In this document: positions 1 to 9,412 of the stretch, in pieces
Position numbering within the stretch: the first letter of the stretch is position 1
How the letters are laid out: the number at the start of each line of letters is the position of its first letter
From: Sphingobacterium siyangense
Lineage (GTDB): Bacteria > Bacteroidota > Bacteroidia > Sphingobacteriales > Sphingobacteriaceae
Direction: 5' to 3'
Length of the DNA: 64,000 nucleotides
NCBI RefSeq assembly: GCF_007830445.1
Contig: NZ_VLKR01000005.1
Location: 124,001 to 188,000, forward strand
The notes under the pieces: generated by a model
Database searches by the model: none
Seen by the model: the letters and a program-made list of their open reading frames with translations, nothing else
What the model was told of the DNA's origin: nothing
Made by a program: the position numbers and the translations under genes

Positions 1-1
1 T

Positions 2-367
2 TTCGGTGCAAAGGCTATTGTTGACCGTTTCGTGGAGCAGGGTATTCCGGTAAAAGGCTTGATCGGTTTAGGCGGAGTTGCAAAAAAATCACCTTTTATT
101 ATGCAAATGATGGCCAATGTGATGAATATGCCTATTCGTATTCATAAAAGTGAACAGACTTGTGCCATTGGCGCAGCCATGTTTGCCGCAACAGCAGCTG
201 GTTTATATAACCGGGTAGAGGATGCCATGAAGGCAATGGGGCAAGGTTTTGAACGGACTTATATCCCTGAGGAAAAATGGGTGTCCATTTATGCCGAGCG
301 TTATGAACATTACAAAGCGCTGGGTGCTTTTGTCGAAGGAAAGGAATCGCTCGCCATTACTGTTTAA
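2..367 (+). CDS. araB: L-ribulokinase, C-terminal part (gene cut by window start)
   Basis: The reading frame is open from base 2 and ends at TAA 365-367, giving about 121 C-terminal residues of an FGGY-family sugar kinase. Visible family features are the segment KGLIGLGGVAKKSPFIMQMM, which matches the FGGY C-terminal signature region, and the alanine-rich AIGAAMFAATAAG helix typical of ribulokinases. The enzyme phosphorylates L-ribulose to L-ribulose-5-phosphate with ATP in the cytoplasm. Assignment to ribulokinase rather than another FGGY kinase rests mainly on the directly following araD and araA. The real start lies upstream of the window; the first internal ATG in this frame is not the gene start. 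Gap to araD is 17 bp, so one operon is likely. Confidence 0.9.
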   Translation, partial: FGAKAIVDRFVEQGIPVKGLIGLGGVAKKSPFIMQMMANVMNMPIRIHKSEQTCAIGAAMFAATAAGLYNRVEDAMKAMGQGFERTYIPEEKWVSIYAERYEHYKALGAFVEGKESLAITV

Positions 368-384
368 CCATTCAAATTTTAATC

Positions 385-1077
385 ATGTATAATTCAATTA
401 AAGAAGAAGCCTACCATTGCAATATGCAATTGCCCCAGCTGGGATTGGTGCTTTTTACATTTGGAAATGTGAGTGTTGTTGACCGTCACCATGAAGTTTT
501 TGCCATTAAACCCAGTGGGGTCCCTTATGAGGAGCTTACTCCGGAACATATGGTGATTGTAGATTTTGATGGTCATGTGGTTGAGGGGAATCTTCGACCA
601 TCATCAGATACGAAAACCCATGCCCTATTGTATAAACAGTGGAAAGAGATTGGCGGTATAACACATACACACTCCACCTATGCGACAGCATGGGCACAGG
701 CACAGCGGGATATTCCCATTTTTGGAACGACACATGCCGATCATTTGACCGTCGATATTCCTTGTGCCCCACCAATGCACGATGAGATGATCGCCGGAAA
801 CTACGAACATGAAACGGGGTTTCAAATTATCAATCACTTTGTCGAAAATAAGCTGGACTATAAAGAAGTGGAAATGATTCTGGTTGGCAACCACGCGCCG
901 TTTGCTTGGGGTAAAACCGGAATAAAGTCTGTCTATAACAGTGCGGTGTTGGAACAGGTGGCGAAAATGGCTTGGTTGACAGAACAGATCAACCCGGATG
1001 CACCTCGATTAAAGTCTGCGCTGGTCAAAAAGCATTACGAGCGGAAGCATGGAGCCAATGCCTATTATGGTCAATAA
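385..1077 (+). CDS. araD: L-ribulose-5-phosphate 4-epimerase
   Basis: The 230-residue protein is a class II aldolase/AraD-type fold enzyme, the usual family length. It converts L-ribulose-5-phosphate to D-xylulose-5-phosphate in the cytoplasm, the last step before the pentose phosphate pathway. Visible motifs are GNVSVVDR near the N-terminus, the substrate loop KPSGVPYEELTPEHMVIVD, and the zinc-site histidines H94 and H96 in THTHSTYATAWAQ with H170 in VGNHAPFAWG. These match the metal ligands known for the family. There is no signal peptide. It sits between araB and araA (38 bp to araA), giving the order BDA, and is very probably cotranscribed with both. Confidence 0.97.
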   Translation: MYNSIKEEAYHCNMQLPQLGLVLFTFGNVSVVDRHHEVFAIKPSGVPYEELTPEHMVIVDFDGHVVEGNLRPSSDTKTHALLYKQWKEIGGITHTHSTYATAWAQAQRDIPIFGTTHADHLTVDIPCAPPMHDEMIAGNYEHETGFQIINHFVENKLDYKEVEMILVGNHAPFAWGKTGIKSVYNSAVLEQVAKMAWLTEQINPDAPRLKSALVKKHYERKHGANAYYGQ

Positions 1078-1115
1078 TTTCAATAAAAAATCTATAGCAA
1101 AAACTACAATTTAAC

Positions 1116-2618
1116 ATGAATATCAATTTAAAAGAGCTTGAAGTCTGGTTTGTTGTGGGAAGCCAAGACCTTTATGGTGAAGAGACCTTACGACAAGTGG
1201 CCCTACATGCTGAAGAAATAGCCCATTATTTAGATACCCGAGCGGTGATTCCGGTAGCGGTAAAATATAAACCGATCGTAAAAAATACAGACGAGATTTA
1301 TGCAACATTGGCAGCCGCCAATAGTGAAAAAAATTGTATTGGGGTCATTACATGGATGCATACCTTTTCACCTGCAAAGATGTGGATCCGAGGATTAAAA
1401 GCGTTGCAAAAGCCATTGTTGCATCTGCATACGCAGTACAACCAGGATATCCCGTGGCATAGTATCGATATGGATTTTATGAACCTTAACCAAAGTGCAC
1501 ATGGGGATCGTGAATTTGGACATATCGTTAGCCGCTTAAAAATAGCGCGTAAAGTCGTCACTGGCCATTGGCAAGATGCGGAAGTATTGGAACGGATTAA
1601 TGTTTGGGTGCGTGCAGCCGCAGGCTGGCATGACTGGCAAGGTGCTAAATTTGCACGATTTGGCGATAACATGCGTTATGTGGCTGTTACGGACGGCGAT
1701 AAAGTAGAGGCAGAGTCGCAATTTGGTTTCGCTGTAAACACCTATGCGATTGGTGATTTGGTAGCGGTTATCAATGCGAGTACGGAAGCGGAAATCGCGG
1801 CATTATTAGCGGAGTACGAAGCGACTTATGAACTTGCCGAAAATGTGAAAGCTGGCGGTGAATATCATACTAACCTCATCGAAGCTGCTAAAATAGAAAT
1901 TGGCTTACGGAAATTTTTGGAACAAGGAAACTTTAAAGGTTTTACGGATACTTTTGAGGATCTGCATGGGATGGTACAACTTCCGGGCTTGGCGGTACAA
2001 CGTTTAATGGCTGAGGGGTATGGTTTTGCCGGCGAAGGGGATTGGAAGACCCCGGCTTTGGTGCGCGCTTGCAAAGTGATGGGAGCAGGATTAGCGGGAA
2101 CGACCGCATTTATGGAGGACTACACCTATCATTTTGATCCGCAGAATCCCATGGTACTTGGCTCACATATGTTGGAAGTGGACCCCGCATTGGCAATTGG
2201 AAAACCACGAATAGAAGTGCATCCACTAGGCATTGGCGGCAAGGCAGATCCTGCTCGCTTGGTTTTTAATGGCCAAAGTGGTGATGCATTGAATGCTTCT
2301 TTGGTCGATATGGGAACGCGTTTCCGTTTGATCGTGAACAAAGTACAAGGTGTTGCTGTAGAAGAAGAACTCCCTAAGCTTCCTGTCGCACGGGTGTTAT
2401 GGAAACCGCTGCCCGATATGAAAACAGGTTGCAGTGCCTGGATTGTGGCTGGGGGTGCGCACCATACTGCCTACAGTTTGAGCTTAACACCCGAATACCT
2501 GGAAGATTTTGCACGTATGGCGGGTTTAGAATATGTATTGATCGACGAGGACACTACGGTAGCAAGACTCGAAGACCAATTGAAATGGAATGAACTCTAT
2601 TATTTACTGGGTAAATAA
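1116..2618 (+). CDS. araA: L-arabinose isomerase
   Basis: The 500-residue cytoplasmic enzyme converts L-arabinose to L-ribulose, the first catabolic step. It has the characteristic start [16 protein letters not shown] and all four residues expected to bind manganese and catalyse: E307 in GEGDW, E334 in FMEDY, H351 in GSHMLEV and the final histidine of the AHHTAYS motif (H449/H450). Length equals the well-known family size of about 500. It follows araD by 38 bp. A strong 15-bp inverted repeat begins 5 bp after its stop codon and may set the 3' end of the araBDA message or attenuate read-through into the transporter. Confidence 0.98.
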   Translation: MNINLKELEVWFVVGSQDLYGEETLRQVALHAEEIAHYLDTRAVIPVAVKYKPIVKNTDEIYATLAAANSEKNCIGVITWMHTFSPAKMWIRGLKALQKPLLHLHTQYNQDIPWHSIDMDFMNLNQSAHGDREFGHIVSRLKIARKVVTGHWQDAEVLERINVWVRAAAGWHDWQGAKFARFGDNMRYVAVTDGDKVEAESQFGFAVNTYAIGDLVAVINASTEAEIAALLAEYEATYELAENVKAGGEYHTNLIEAAKIEIGLRKFLEQGNFKGFTDTFEDLHGMVQLPGLAVQRLMAEGYGFAGEGDWKTPALVRACKVMGAGLAGTTAFMEDYTYHFDPQNPMVLGSHMLEVDPALAIGKPRIEVHPLGIGGKADPARLVFNGQSGDALNASLVDMGTRFRLIVNKVQGVAVEEELPKLPVARVLWKPLPDMKTGCSAWIVAGGAHHTAYSLSLTPEYLEDFARMAGLEYVLIDEDTTVARLEDQLKWNELYYLLGK

Positions 2619-2623
2619 TAACC

Positions 2624-2663
2624 TAAGCCATTTATACCTGTTCTTCGCGGTATAAATGGCTTA
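2624..2663 (+). terminator. Perfect 15-bp hairpin between araA and the transporter
   Basis: TAAGCCATTTATACC at 2624-2638 is the exact reverse complement of GGTATAAATGGCTTA at 2649-2663, with a 10-base loop. No good T-run follows, so it may be a processing site, 3'-end stabiliser or partial terminator within the ara operon rather than a full stop. It lies directly before the transporter start. Confidence 0.6.
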
Positions 2664-2687
2664 TTGATAATAACCAATTTGGGAAAT

Positions 2688-4388
2688 ATGGAAAAATTTG
2701 CAACGGTAGATTACATCATCTTCGTAATTTACTTCTTTATTGTAGCCGGCTATGGCTATTGGATTTATCGTAAAAAGACGAATAGTTTAAGCAGCAGCAA
2801 GGACTACTTTCTGGCGGAAGGATCACTGACCTGGTGGGCCATAGGCTCTTCATTGATCGCATCGAATATTTCTGCCGAACAGTTTATTGGCATGAGCGGC
2901 AATGGATTTGAGGTCGGTATTGCTGTAGCTGCTTACGAGCTCATTGCTGCGGTAGCGTTAATTATTGTTGCGGTTTGGTTTATTCCGGTCTATCTGAAAA
3001 ACAAGATTTTCACGATGCCTCAGTTTTTGAACAACCGATACAATGAAACGACGAGTCTCATCATGGCAATCTTCTGGTTGTTTTTGTATGTTTTTGTCAA
3101 TCTGACATCTATCCTGTATCTCGGGGCAATTGCCATTTCGAGTATGGCCGGAGGTGGCGACAGCTTCCACACCATTACAGTTGCTTTAGCCGTATTTGCC
3201 GTCATCATTACGCTGGGGGGAATGCGTGTTATTGGTTTTACAGATGTGATTCAGGTTGTTGTATTAATTATTGGCGGTATAGCGACGACGTATGTGGCAT
3301 TGACCTTGGTCAGTGAACATTTTGGTTTGGGACAAGACGCCTTGGCTGGATTCAATAAATTGATGGAAGATTCGCCGGAGCATTTTAACCTATTTGTCGA
3401 TAAACCAGGGCCAGGAGCTAGTCAGGAAGATATCAATAAGTATCTGATGCTGCCTGGAATAGGAATGTACCTTGCCGGAATCTGGATTGTCAACCTAAAT
3501 TACTGGGGTTGTAATCAATACATCACACAACGCGCTTTGGGAGCCGATCTAAAGACTGCACGCACAGGGATTCTTTTTGCGGGATTTCTAAAATTGTTTA
3601 TGCCAATTATCGTTATGCTTCCGGGGATAGCCGCTTATGTGCTATACAAAAATGGTGCGTTACAACACGAAATGGCTCCTGGAGGAGTGTTTCACGCCGA
3701 TAATGCATATTCAGCGATATTGGGCTATCTGCCCAATGGAATGAAAGGGCTTGCGCTGGCGGCGCTTACAGCGGCTATTGTGGCCGGATTGGCCGGAAAG
3801 GCCAATAGTATCGCAACGATCTTTACACTGGATATCTTTAAAAAATACATCAATAAAGATGCGAGCGAAGCAAAAATGGTCTGGGTTGGTAAGATAACCA
3901 TCGTGATCTCTATTCTACTTTCTGTTTTATTTACCTGGAATGATGCACTGGGCATCGGTGGCGCCGGAGGATTTACTTTTATCCAAAAATATACAGGCTT
4001 TATCAGTCCGGGTGTTTTTGCGATGTTTTTGCTAGGAATGTTTTGGAAAAGGACGACAGGTGCAGCCGCCATTACAGGCCTTGTTACGGGATTTGCGTTG
4101 TCTATATTTTTCAATGAGTTTGCAACAAAGGTTTTCGGACCAGAGACATGGATCTATACGGCATATCTCAACAAAGCGGGCGTTTATGAAATACCATTCC
4201 AGATATGTATGGGACTCGCATTTGTATTTACAATGATTGCTATGATTGCTGTGAGCTTATTTGGACCAAAGGTTAATCCAAAAGCTTTTGTATTGGATCG
4301 GTCGATGTTTAAAGTAGAACCATCCGTATTGGCATTAATTGTTGTGACTTTATTGTTGGTGACCGCTATCTATGTGCGTTTTTGGTAG
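2688..4388 (+). CDS. Sodium/solute symporter (SSS family), probable L-arabinose importer
   Basis: A 566-residue polytopic inner-membrane protein of the sodium:solute symporter (SGLT-like) family. By eye it has 13-14 hydrophobic segments. Typical stretches are WWAIGSSLIASNISAEQFIG in the second membrane segment, NLNYWGCNQYITQRAL, and LAALTAAIVAGLAGKANSIAT, resembling the sodium-site helix of SGLT-type sugar transporters. I chose ATG 2688 (MEKFATVDYIIF): the longer frame would need TTG at 2664, immediately after the hairpin, and adds eight residues without family character. Placement between araA and an arabinose mutarotase/arabinofuranosidase block makes L-arabinose the likely substrate. The family alone does not fix the sugar. 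Confidence 0.9.
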   Translation: MEKFATVDYIIFVIYFFIVAGYGYWIYRKKTNSLSSSKDYFLAEGSLTWWAIGSSLIASNISAEQFIGMSGNGFEVGIAVAAYELIAAVALIIVAVWFIPVYLKNKIFTMPQFLNNRYNETTSLIMAIFWLFLYVFVNLTSILYLGAIAISSMAGGGDSFHTITVALAVFAVIITLGGMRVIGFTDVIQVVVLIIGGIATTYVALTLVSEHFGLGQDALAGFNKLMEDSPEHFNLFVDKPGPGASQEDINKYLMLPGIGMYLAGIWIVNLNYWGCNQYITQRALGADLKTARTGILFAGFLKLFMPIIVMLPGIAAYVLYKNGALQHEMAPGGVFHADNAYSAILGYLPNGMKGLALAALTAAIVAGLAGKANSIATIFTLDIFKKYINKDASEAKMVWVGKITIVISILLSVLFTWNDALGIGGAGGFTFIQKYTGFISPGVFAMFLLGMFWKRTTGAAAITGLVTGFALSIFFNEFATKVFGPETWIYTAYLNKAGVYEIPFQICMGLAFVFTMIAMIAVSLFGPKVNPKAFVLDRSMFKVEPSVLALIVVTLLLVTAIYVRFW

Positions 4389-4426
4389 AAATGTTGCCAT
4401 TTGAATAATTAAAAAATTATGAACCA

Positions 4427-4465
4427 TTCCTAATGAAAATTAGGAAGCCTCCATCAGACCGATGG
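4427..4465 (+). promoter_or_regulatory. Two consecutive hairpins upstream of the mutarotase gene
   Basis: TTCCTAAT (4427-4434) pairs with ATTAGGAA (4439-4446) around GAAA, a stable tetraloop type. CCATC (4451-4455) pairs with GATGG (4461-4465). They sit 18 bp before the ATG of the next gene and could form a 5' leader or intercistronic stabiliser. No function can be assigned from sequence. Confidence 0.35.
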
Positions 4466-4483
4466 GGTAAAACTTAATTACAG

Positions 4484-5632
4484 ATGAATAAGAAAATTAT
4501 TATTGGTTTGTTGACTTGTGCTTCATTGGCCTATGGCTGCCAATCTTCATCAACTCAAAATAAGCAAGCAGCAACGATGGCTGATTCTACTTCCAGCCCG
4601 GCTTTCGACAGTCAGATTGATGGTAAAGAAGTTAAACTGTTCCAGCTCAAGAACGACAAACTCGCCATTACGTTGACAAATTATGGTGCACGTCTGGTGA
4701 GTTTAAAAGTGCCAGATAAAGACGGTAAATTGACTGATGTGATTTTGGGCTATGATTCGGCCAAAGAATACAAGGATAACTATAATAATTATTACGGCGC
4801 AATTGTAGGGCGTTACGGGAATCGGATTGGCAAAGCATCATTTAAACTGAATGGAGAGGTTTATTCTTTAGAAAAGAATGATGGCGAGAATTCACTTCAT
4901 GGCGGTACCAATGGCGTTTACAATAAAGTGTGGGATGTCGTCAGTAGCACTTCGACATCAATCACATTAGCCTATACTTCACCTGATAAAGAAGCGGGTT
5001 ATCCGGGAACGGTCAAGATGGAGGTTACCTATACCCTGGAGGAAAATGGTGCTTTGGCTATAGCCTATCAGGCGACAACAGATAAAGAGACGGTCTTAAA
5101 TCTGACCAACCACGCGTATTTTAACCTCAATGGGGCTGGAGATTCTTCTATTTTGGATCATGAACTTCAAATTGATGCAAAGGCAATTACCGAAGTTGAC
5201 AGTACGTTGATCCCAACTGGAAAGAGTTTGCCTGTAGCGGGCACCGCATTCGATTTTACAAAACCTACACGTATTGGTACTCGTATTGAAGATGAAAATG
5301 CACAACTGAAGATTGGAAAGGGCTATGACCATAATTTTGAACTCAACAAGAAGGATGGTTTCCAGAAAGTCGCACAGGTGTATGCCGCGAAAACAGGTAT
5401 TGAAATGGACATCTACACAACCGAACCTGGTTTACAGTTTTATAGTGGTAATTTTATGAAAGATTCGGACCCTAAAGGGAAAGAGGGAAAAGTGTATCCA
5501 TTCCGTTCTGCTTTCTGTTTGGAGACACAACATTTTCCAGATGCACCAAATCACCCCAATTTTGCATCAACGGTGTTAAAACCTGGAGAAAAATATAGTT
5601 CAAAAACAACCTACCAGTTCAGTGTGAAATAA
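4484..5632 (+). CDS. galM: Aldose 1-epimerase (mutarotase), lipoprotein form
   Basis: A 382-residue protein with a lipoprotein signal (MNKKIIIGLLTCASLAYGC, lipobox LAYGC, Cys19), so it is predicted to be anchored in a membrane and face the periplasm. The catalytic domain spans roughly residues 40-380. The family's catalytic histidine is visible as H210 in NLTNHAYFNL and the general base as E347 in LETQHFPDAPNHPNF. The SLHGG motif is also present. It interconverts the alpha and beta anomers of free aldoses, here plausibly L-arabinose or galactose released by the neighbouring GH51 enzymes before uptake by the symporter. The next gene starts 10 bp after its stop, so the two are cotranscribed. 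Confidence 0.93.
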   Translation: MNKKIIIGLLTCASLAYGCQSSSTQNKQAATMADSTSSPAFDSQIDGKEVKLFQLKNDKLAITLTNYGARLVSLKVPDKDGKLTDVILGYDSAKEYKDNYNNYYGAIVGRYGNRIGKASFKLNGEVYSLEKNDGENSLHGGTNGVYNKVWDVVSSTSTSITLAYTSPDKEAGYPGTVKMEVTYTLEENGALAIAYQATTDKETVLNLTNHAYFNLNGAGDSSILDHELQIDAKAITEVDSTLIPTGKSLPVAGTAFDFTKPTRIGTRIEDENAQLKIGKGYDHNFELNKKDGFQKVAQVYAAKTGIEMDIYTTEPGLQFYSGNFMKDSDPKGKEGKVYPFRSAFCLETQHFPDAPNHPNFASTVLKPGEKYSSKTTYQFSVK

Positions 5633-5642
5633 TTAAATCTAT

Positions 5643-7187
5643 ATGATGAAGCTAAGATTAAAATTAGGCGTTGTTTTTACGCTGGCCACTGGATTACTGT
5701 ATGGACAGAGTAGTGTAAGATTAGAAACGCCGCAGCAGGAGCAGATTATAAGTCGACATATCTATGGACATTTTGCGGAACATTTGGGACGCTGTATTTA
5801 TGATGGATTTTATGTCGGTGAGAAAAATGACTCAATTCCGCATGCTGATGGTGTCCGGAAAGATGTTATCGAAGCCCTTAAGAATTTGAACATTCCCAAT
5901 TTACGTTGGCCGGGTGGATGTTTTGCCGATACGTATCATTGGAAGGATGGCGTTGGCCCCAAAGCCCAGCGTCCTGCTATCGTAAACAATTGGTGGGGCG
6001 GCGTGACAGAGGATAACTCTTTTGGTACACACGATTTTCTCAATATGTGTGAATTGTTGGGTGCAGAGCCTTATCTGGCGGGAAATGTGGGGAGCGGTGA
6101 GGTGCAGGAACTTGCCGACTGGGTTCAATATGTGAATTTTAAAGGCGAGAGCCCCATGTCGGATTGGCGACGAAAAAATGGTCGGCAAGATCCTTGGAAG
6201 GTGAAAATCTGGGGCGTAGGAAATGAAGCCTGGGGCTGTGGCGGAAATATGACTGCCGATTACTATACCGACATTTATCGCAAATACGCCACTTTTATGT
6301 CGGATTGGACCAATGGAAGTGGTTTGTATCGGATAGCATCAGGAGCTAATAGTGCAGATTACAATTGGACGGAGACACTCATGAAGAAAATTCCGAGTGG
6401 TTTGATGAAAGGTATGGGACTTCATCACTATGCCGTGATCAACTGGGACGACAAAGGCTCTGCAACGCAATATTCGGAGGAGGAGTATTTTAAAACCATG
6501 AAATCAGCTTGGTTTATGAATGAGCTCGTGGAAAAGAATATCGCCATCATGGACAAATATGATCCGAAAGGACTGGTGGATCTGATCGTAGACGAATGGG
6601 GCGGCTGGTATGCGGTAGAACCTGGTACGAATCCGGGCTTTCTCTACCAACAAAATACCATGCGTGATGCCATGATTGCAGGAATGACACTCAATATCTT
6701 TAACAATCATGCTCGCCGGGTGAAGATGGCCAATCTTGCCCAAGCCGTGAATGTATTGCAAGCTGTTATCCTGACAGAAGGAAAGAATATGATTTTGACG
6801 CCGACTTATCATGTGATGGAAATGTATAAGGTACATCAGGATGCCAAGTTAATTCCTATTTCCCTTCAATCAACGGATTTTGAATTTAACCAGGAAAAAA
6901 TTCCGGCCGTTTCGGTTTCAGCGTCACAAGACAAGCAGGGCCGTACTCATATCTCCTTGGTAAATATTGACCCGAAAAAGAATAATAAGGTACGTGTGGA
7001 TCTCGGTTCAGTGAAAGCTGCAAAAATTTCAGGCCGAATCCTTACTGCGGAGAATCTACGCGATTATAATTCCTTCCAAAAACCCACAACAATTAAACCT
7101 GTTGTGTACAATAAGGCAAAGGCAGTGAATGGTGCCATTGAAGTGGACATTCCGGCATTTTCAGTTATTGTATTGGAATTAATATAA
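5643..7187 (+). CDS. Alpha-L-arabinofuranosidase, GH51 (514 aa)
   Basis: A secreted GH51 (clan GH-A) enzyme with signal peptide MMKLRLKLGVVFTLATGLLYGQ; ATG 5646 is an equally possible start. It removes terminal alpha-L-arabinofuranose from arabinan, arabinoxylan or arabinogalactan oligosaccharides with retention. Visible features are SRHIYGHFAEHLGR near the mature N-terminus, NLRWPGGCFADTYHW, the acid/base E195 in IWGVGNEAWGCGG and the nucleophile E318 in LIVDEWGGWY. A C-terminal beta-sandwich follows to residue 514. This is the compact GH51 type without an N-terminal carbohydrate-binding domain, unlike the next gene. It lies 10 bp after the mutarotase gene. Confidence 0.95.
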   Translation: MMKLRLKLGVVFTLATGLLYGQSSVRLETPQQEQIISRHIYGHFAEHLGRCIYDGFYVGEKNDSIPHADGVRKDVIEALKNLNIPNLRWPGGCFADTYHWKDGVGPKAQRPAIVNNWWGGVTEDNSFGTHDFLNMCELLGAEPYLAGNVGSGEVQELADWVQYVNFKGESPMSDWRRKNGRQDPWKVKIWGVGNEAWGCGGNMTADYYTDIYRKYATFMSDWTNGSGLYRIASGANSADYNWTETLMKKIPSGLMKGMGLHHYAVINWDDKGSATQYSEEEYFKTMKSAWFMNELVEKNIAIMDKYDPKGLVDLIVDEWGGWYAVEPGTNPGFLYQQNTMRDAMIAGMTLNIFNNHARRVKMANLAQAVNVLQAVILTEGKNMILTPTYHVMEMYKVHQDAKLIPISLQSTDFEFNQEKIPAVSVSASQDKQGRTHISLVNIDPKKNNKVRVDLGSVKAAKISGRILTAENLRDYNSFQKPTTIKPVVYNKAKAVNGAIEVDIPAFSVIVLELI

Positions 7188-7199
7188 CAGCCAATTTTG

Positions 7200-7227
7200 A
7201 TAGGGTTGTCATGTTGTGCTACCCTAT
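7200..7227 (+). terminator. Weak hairpin after the first GH51 gene
   Basis: ATAGGGT (7200-7206) pairs perfectly with ACCCTAT (7221-7227) across a 14-base loop, 13 bp after the GH51 stop. There is only a short TTTAT tail, so termination would be partial at best. Confidence 0.3.
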
Positions 7228-7293
7228 TTATGCTGTTATAGCTGGTTTAAAAACCTGAAATGATAAATTATTGTTGAACAAATACATATAGGG

Positions 7294-9255
7294 ATGAAAA
7301 GAGTAGTGTCGACACTGTTACTGTTAGCGAGCTTGGGCTCTTCAGCAATGGCACAGTCACCGATAACATTAAATATTGCATTGGATAAACCTACAGGCAA
7401 AATATCGCCGCATATGTGGGGCGTCTTTTTTGAAGATATCAATCTTGGTGCTGATGGGGGAATCTATGCGGAATTGGTAAAGAATAGATCATTTGAGTTT
7501 GATCAGCCTTGGATGGGCTGGAAAAAGCTTGAAAATGGCCCTGAGGGAAGCTACCTGCTGTTAAACGATAGTAAACGTAAAGGCAACAAACGTTATTTAA
7601 GGATAAACAATGCGGCTAATCTGAAATTAGGGCTACAAAATGAAGGCTTTAGAGGAATGGGTGTGAAAGCGGGTGCAGCATATGAGTTTTCTGTACAATA
7701 TCAAAATGCTGCTAAGGGGATGAAAATCCATGTTGAGTTGCTCGATCAACAGAATAAGGTTATTGGTGCAGCTGAACTTCCACTTGAACCCGTCGGATCA
7801 TGGTCTGAAGCTGCAGTCAAATTTCCTGTCAACCAAACGACAGATAAAGCCAAATTAAATGTTTGGTTTACAGGGGCGGGTACGTTAGACGTGGATATGC
7901 TTTCGTTATTTCCAGTAGACACCTGGAAAGGGAGACCGAAGGGGTTGCGTAAAGATATGGTTCAGATGCTTGCCGATATGAAACCCGGCTTTATCCGTTT
8001 TCCCGGAGGCTGTATTGTTGAAGGGAAAGATTTGGCTAATCGCTTTCAATGGAAAAAAACTGTTGGACCAATAACGGAAAGGGAATTGATTATCAACCGG
8101 TGGAATACCGAATTCAGCCATCGGCTGACACCTGATTATTTTCAGACTTTTGGTTTAGGATTTTATGAATACTTTTTACTCGCAGAAGATATTGGAGCAT
8201 CTCCAGTTCCCATTCTCAATTGCGGTATGGCCTGCCAATTTAATACCGGAGAACTTGTACCATTGGACGAACTTGATACCTATGTTCAAGACGCTTTGGA
8301 CCTGATTGAATTTGCCAATGGCCCAACAGATACAAAATGGGGGAAATTACGGGCGGATATGGGGCACCCTGAACCTTTCCACCTCAAAATGCTGGGAGTT
8401 GGAAATGAAAATTGGGGTCCGCAATACATCGAGCGGTTGACCGTCTTCAAGAAAGCGTTAAACGAAAAGCATCCTGAGATCAAAATTATCGCCAGTTCGG
8501 GCACTGATCCCGAAGGAGATCGTTTTGACTTCTTAAATGATAAGCTGCGGGCGATGAATATCAATATCATTGATGAACATTATTACCGTCCACCATCCTG
8601 GTTTCTGTCGAGCGCCAATCGCTATGATAATTACGCTAGAAATGGGGCGAAAATTTTCGCAGGGGAATATGCTTCGCATACGACGCGACCAAACGGCCCA
8701 GGGAAAAGTACCTGGGAGGCGGCCCTCTCGGAAGCCGCTTTCATGACGGGCCTGGAACGAAATGGCGACGTGGTAGAGATGGCATCTTATGCGCCATTAT
8801 TCGGTCATGTCGATGGCTGGCAGTGGTCACCGGATTTAATTTGGGTGGATAACTTGCAGGTATATGGAACACCGAGCTACCACGTGCAAAAATTATATGC
8901 TACCAATAAAGGGACAAGCATTGTTCCGATCAAACGGGATGGTGAATTCGTTGCTGGCAAAGATAGCCTATATGCTTCTGCAGTATTTGATGCAGCTGCG
9001 CAACAGCTTATCGTGAAAGTCGTCAATTACAACAGTAAACCGATGAAAGTGAACCTCGACATAGATTCGAAGAAAAAGCCTGCTGCGACAGCAGAGAAAA
9101 TCACGTTGGCCAACGCCAACCTCAACCTGAGTAACAGTATCGAGGAACCATTGAACATCCGTCCAAAACAAAATACGGTAACTTATAAGGGAAAGACGAT
9201 TGTTGAAACATTTGAACCCTATTCCTTGACCTTGATTAAAATGTCCGTTAAATAA
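7294..9255 (+). CDS. Alpha-L-arabinofuranosidase, GH51 with N-terminal binding module (653 aa)
   Basis: A secreted enzyme with signal peptide MKRVVSTLLLLASLGSSAMAQ. After HMWGVFFEDINLGADGGIYAE comes a jelly-roll module (about residues 65-205, CBM4-like) inserted before the TIM barrel, the layout of the long GH51 arabinofuranosidases. The barrel shows PGFIRFPGGCIVEG, acid/base E372 in LGVGNENWGPQY and nucleophile E458 in IFAGEYASHT. It should release alpha-L-arabinofuranose from polymeric or oligomeric arabinan. It is a second, clearly distinct GH51 in the same block, and its architecture matches the C-terminal two thirds of the third GH51 at 37595. Confidence 0.95.
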   Translation: MKRVVSTLLLLASLGSSAMAQSPITLNIALDKPTGKISPHMWGVFFEDINLGADGGIYAELVKNRSFEFDQPWMGWKKLENGPEGSYLLLNDSKRKGNKRYLRINNAANLKLGLQNEGFRGMGVKAGAAYEFSVQYQNAAKGMKIHVELLDQQNKVIGAAELPLEPVGSWSEAAVKFPVNQTTDKAKLNVWFTGAGTLDVDMLSLFPVDTWKGRPKGLRKDMVQMLADMKPGFIRFPGGCIVEGKDLANRFQWKKTVGPITERELIINRWNTEFSHRLTPDYFQTFGLGFYEYFLLAEDIGASPVPILNCGMACQFNTGELVPLDELDTYVQDALDLIEFANGPTDTKWGKLRADMGHPEPFHLKMLGVGNENWGPQYIERLTVFKKALNEKHPEIKIIASSGTDPEGDRFDFLNDKLRAMNINIIDEHYYRPPSWFLSSANRYDNYARNGAKIFAGEYASHTTRPNGPGKSTWEAALSEAAFMTGLERNGDVVEMASYAPLFGHVDGWQWSPDLIWVDNLQVYGTPSYHVQKLYATNKGTSIVPIKRDGEFVAGKDSLYASAVFDAAAQQLIVKVVNYNSKPMKVNLDIDSKKKPAATAEKITLANANLNLSNSIEEPLNIRPKQNTVTYKGKTIVETFEPYSLTLIKMSVK

Positions 9256-9256
9256 G

Positions 9257-9379
9257 ATGAATATCCGTAGACTCTTTTTTACTACCCTGATTCTATTTGC
9301 ACATAACGTGTTTGCACAGGTAAAAAAACAAAATGGGAGCGTTACGGTCGCATTTGGGTGGGTAACAACCGCGGTATAG
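9257..9379 (+). pseudogene. Orphan signal-peptide stub (40 aa), probable gene relic
   Basis: ATG at 9257, one base after the GH51 stop, opens a 40-codon frame that begins with a convincing Sec signal peptide, MNIRRLFFTTLILFAHNVFA, cleaved before Q. It then runs into unremarkable sequence and stops at 9377-9379. A different frame over the second half reads ERYGRIWVGNNRGIVM, which looks more protein-like than the stub's own tail. This suggests a frameshifted or internally deleted secreted-protein gene. It could instead be a real tiny secreted peptide. No family was recognised. Confidence 0.4.
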
Positions 9380-9412
9380 TAATGTGCTATTTACAAATGA
9401 AATAACCTTTTT

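Noticed and set aside
394..894. Overlapping minus-strand frames across araD, and many similar frames elsewhere
   Set aside because: They are shadows of well-supported genes, with no family features or start signals.
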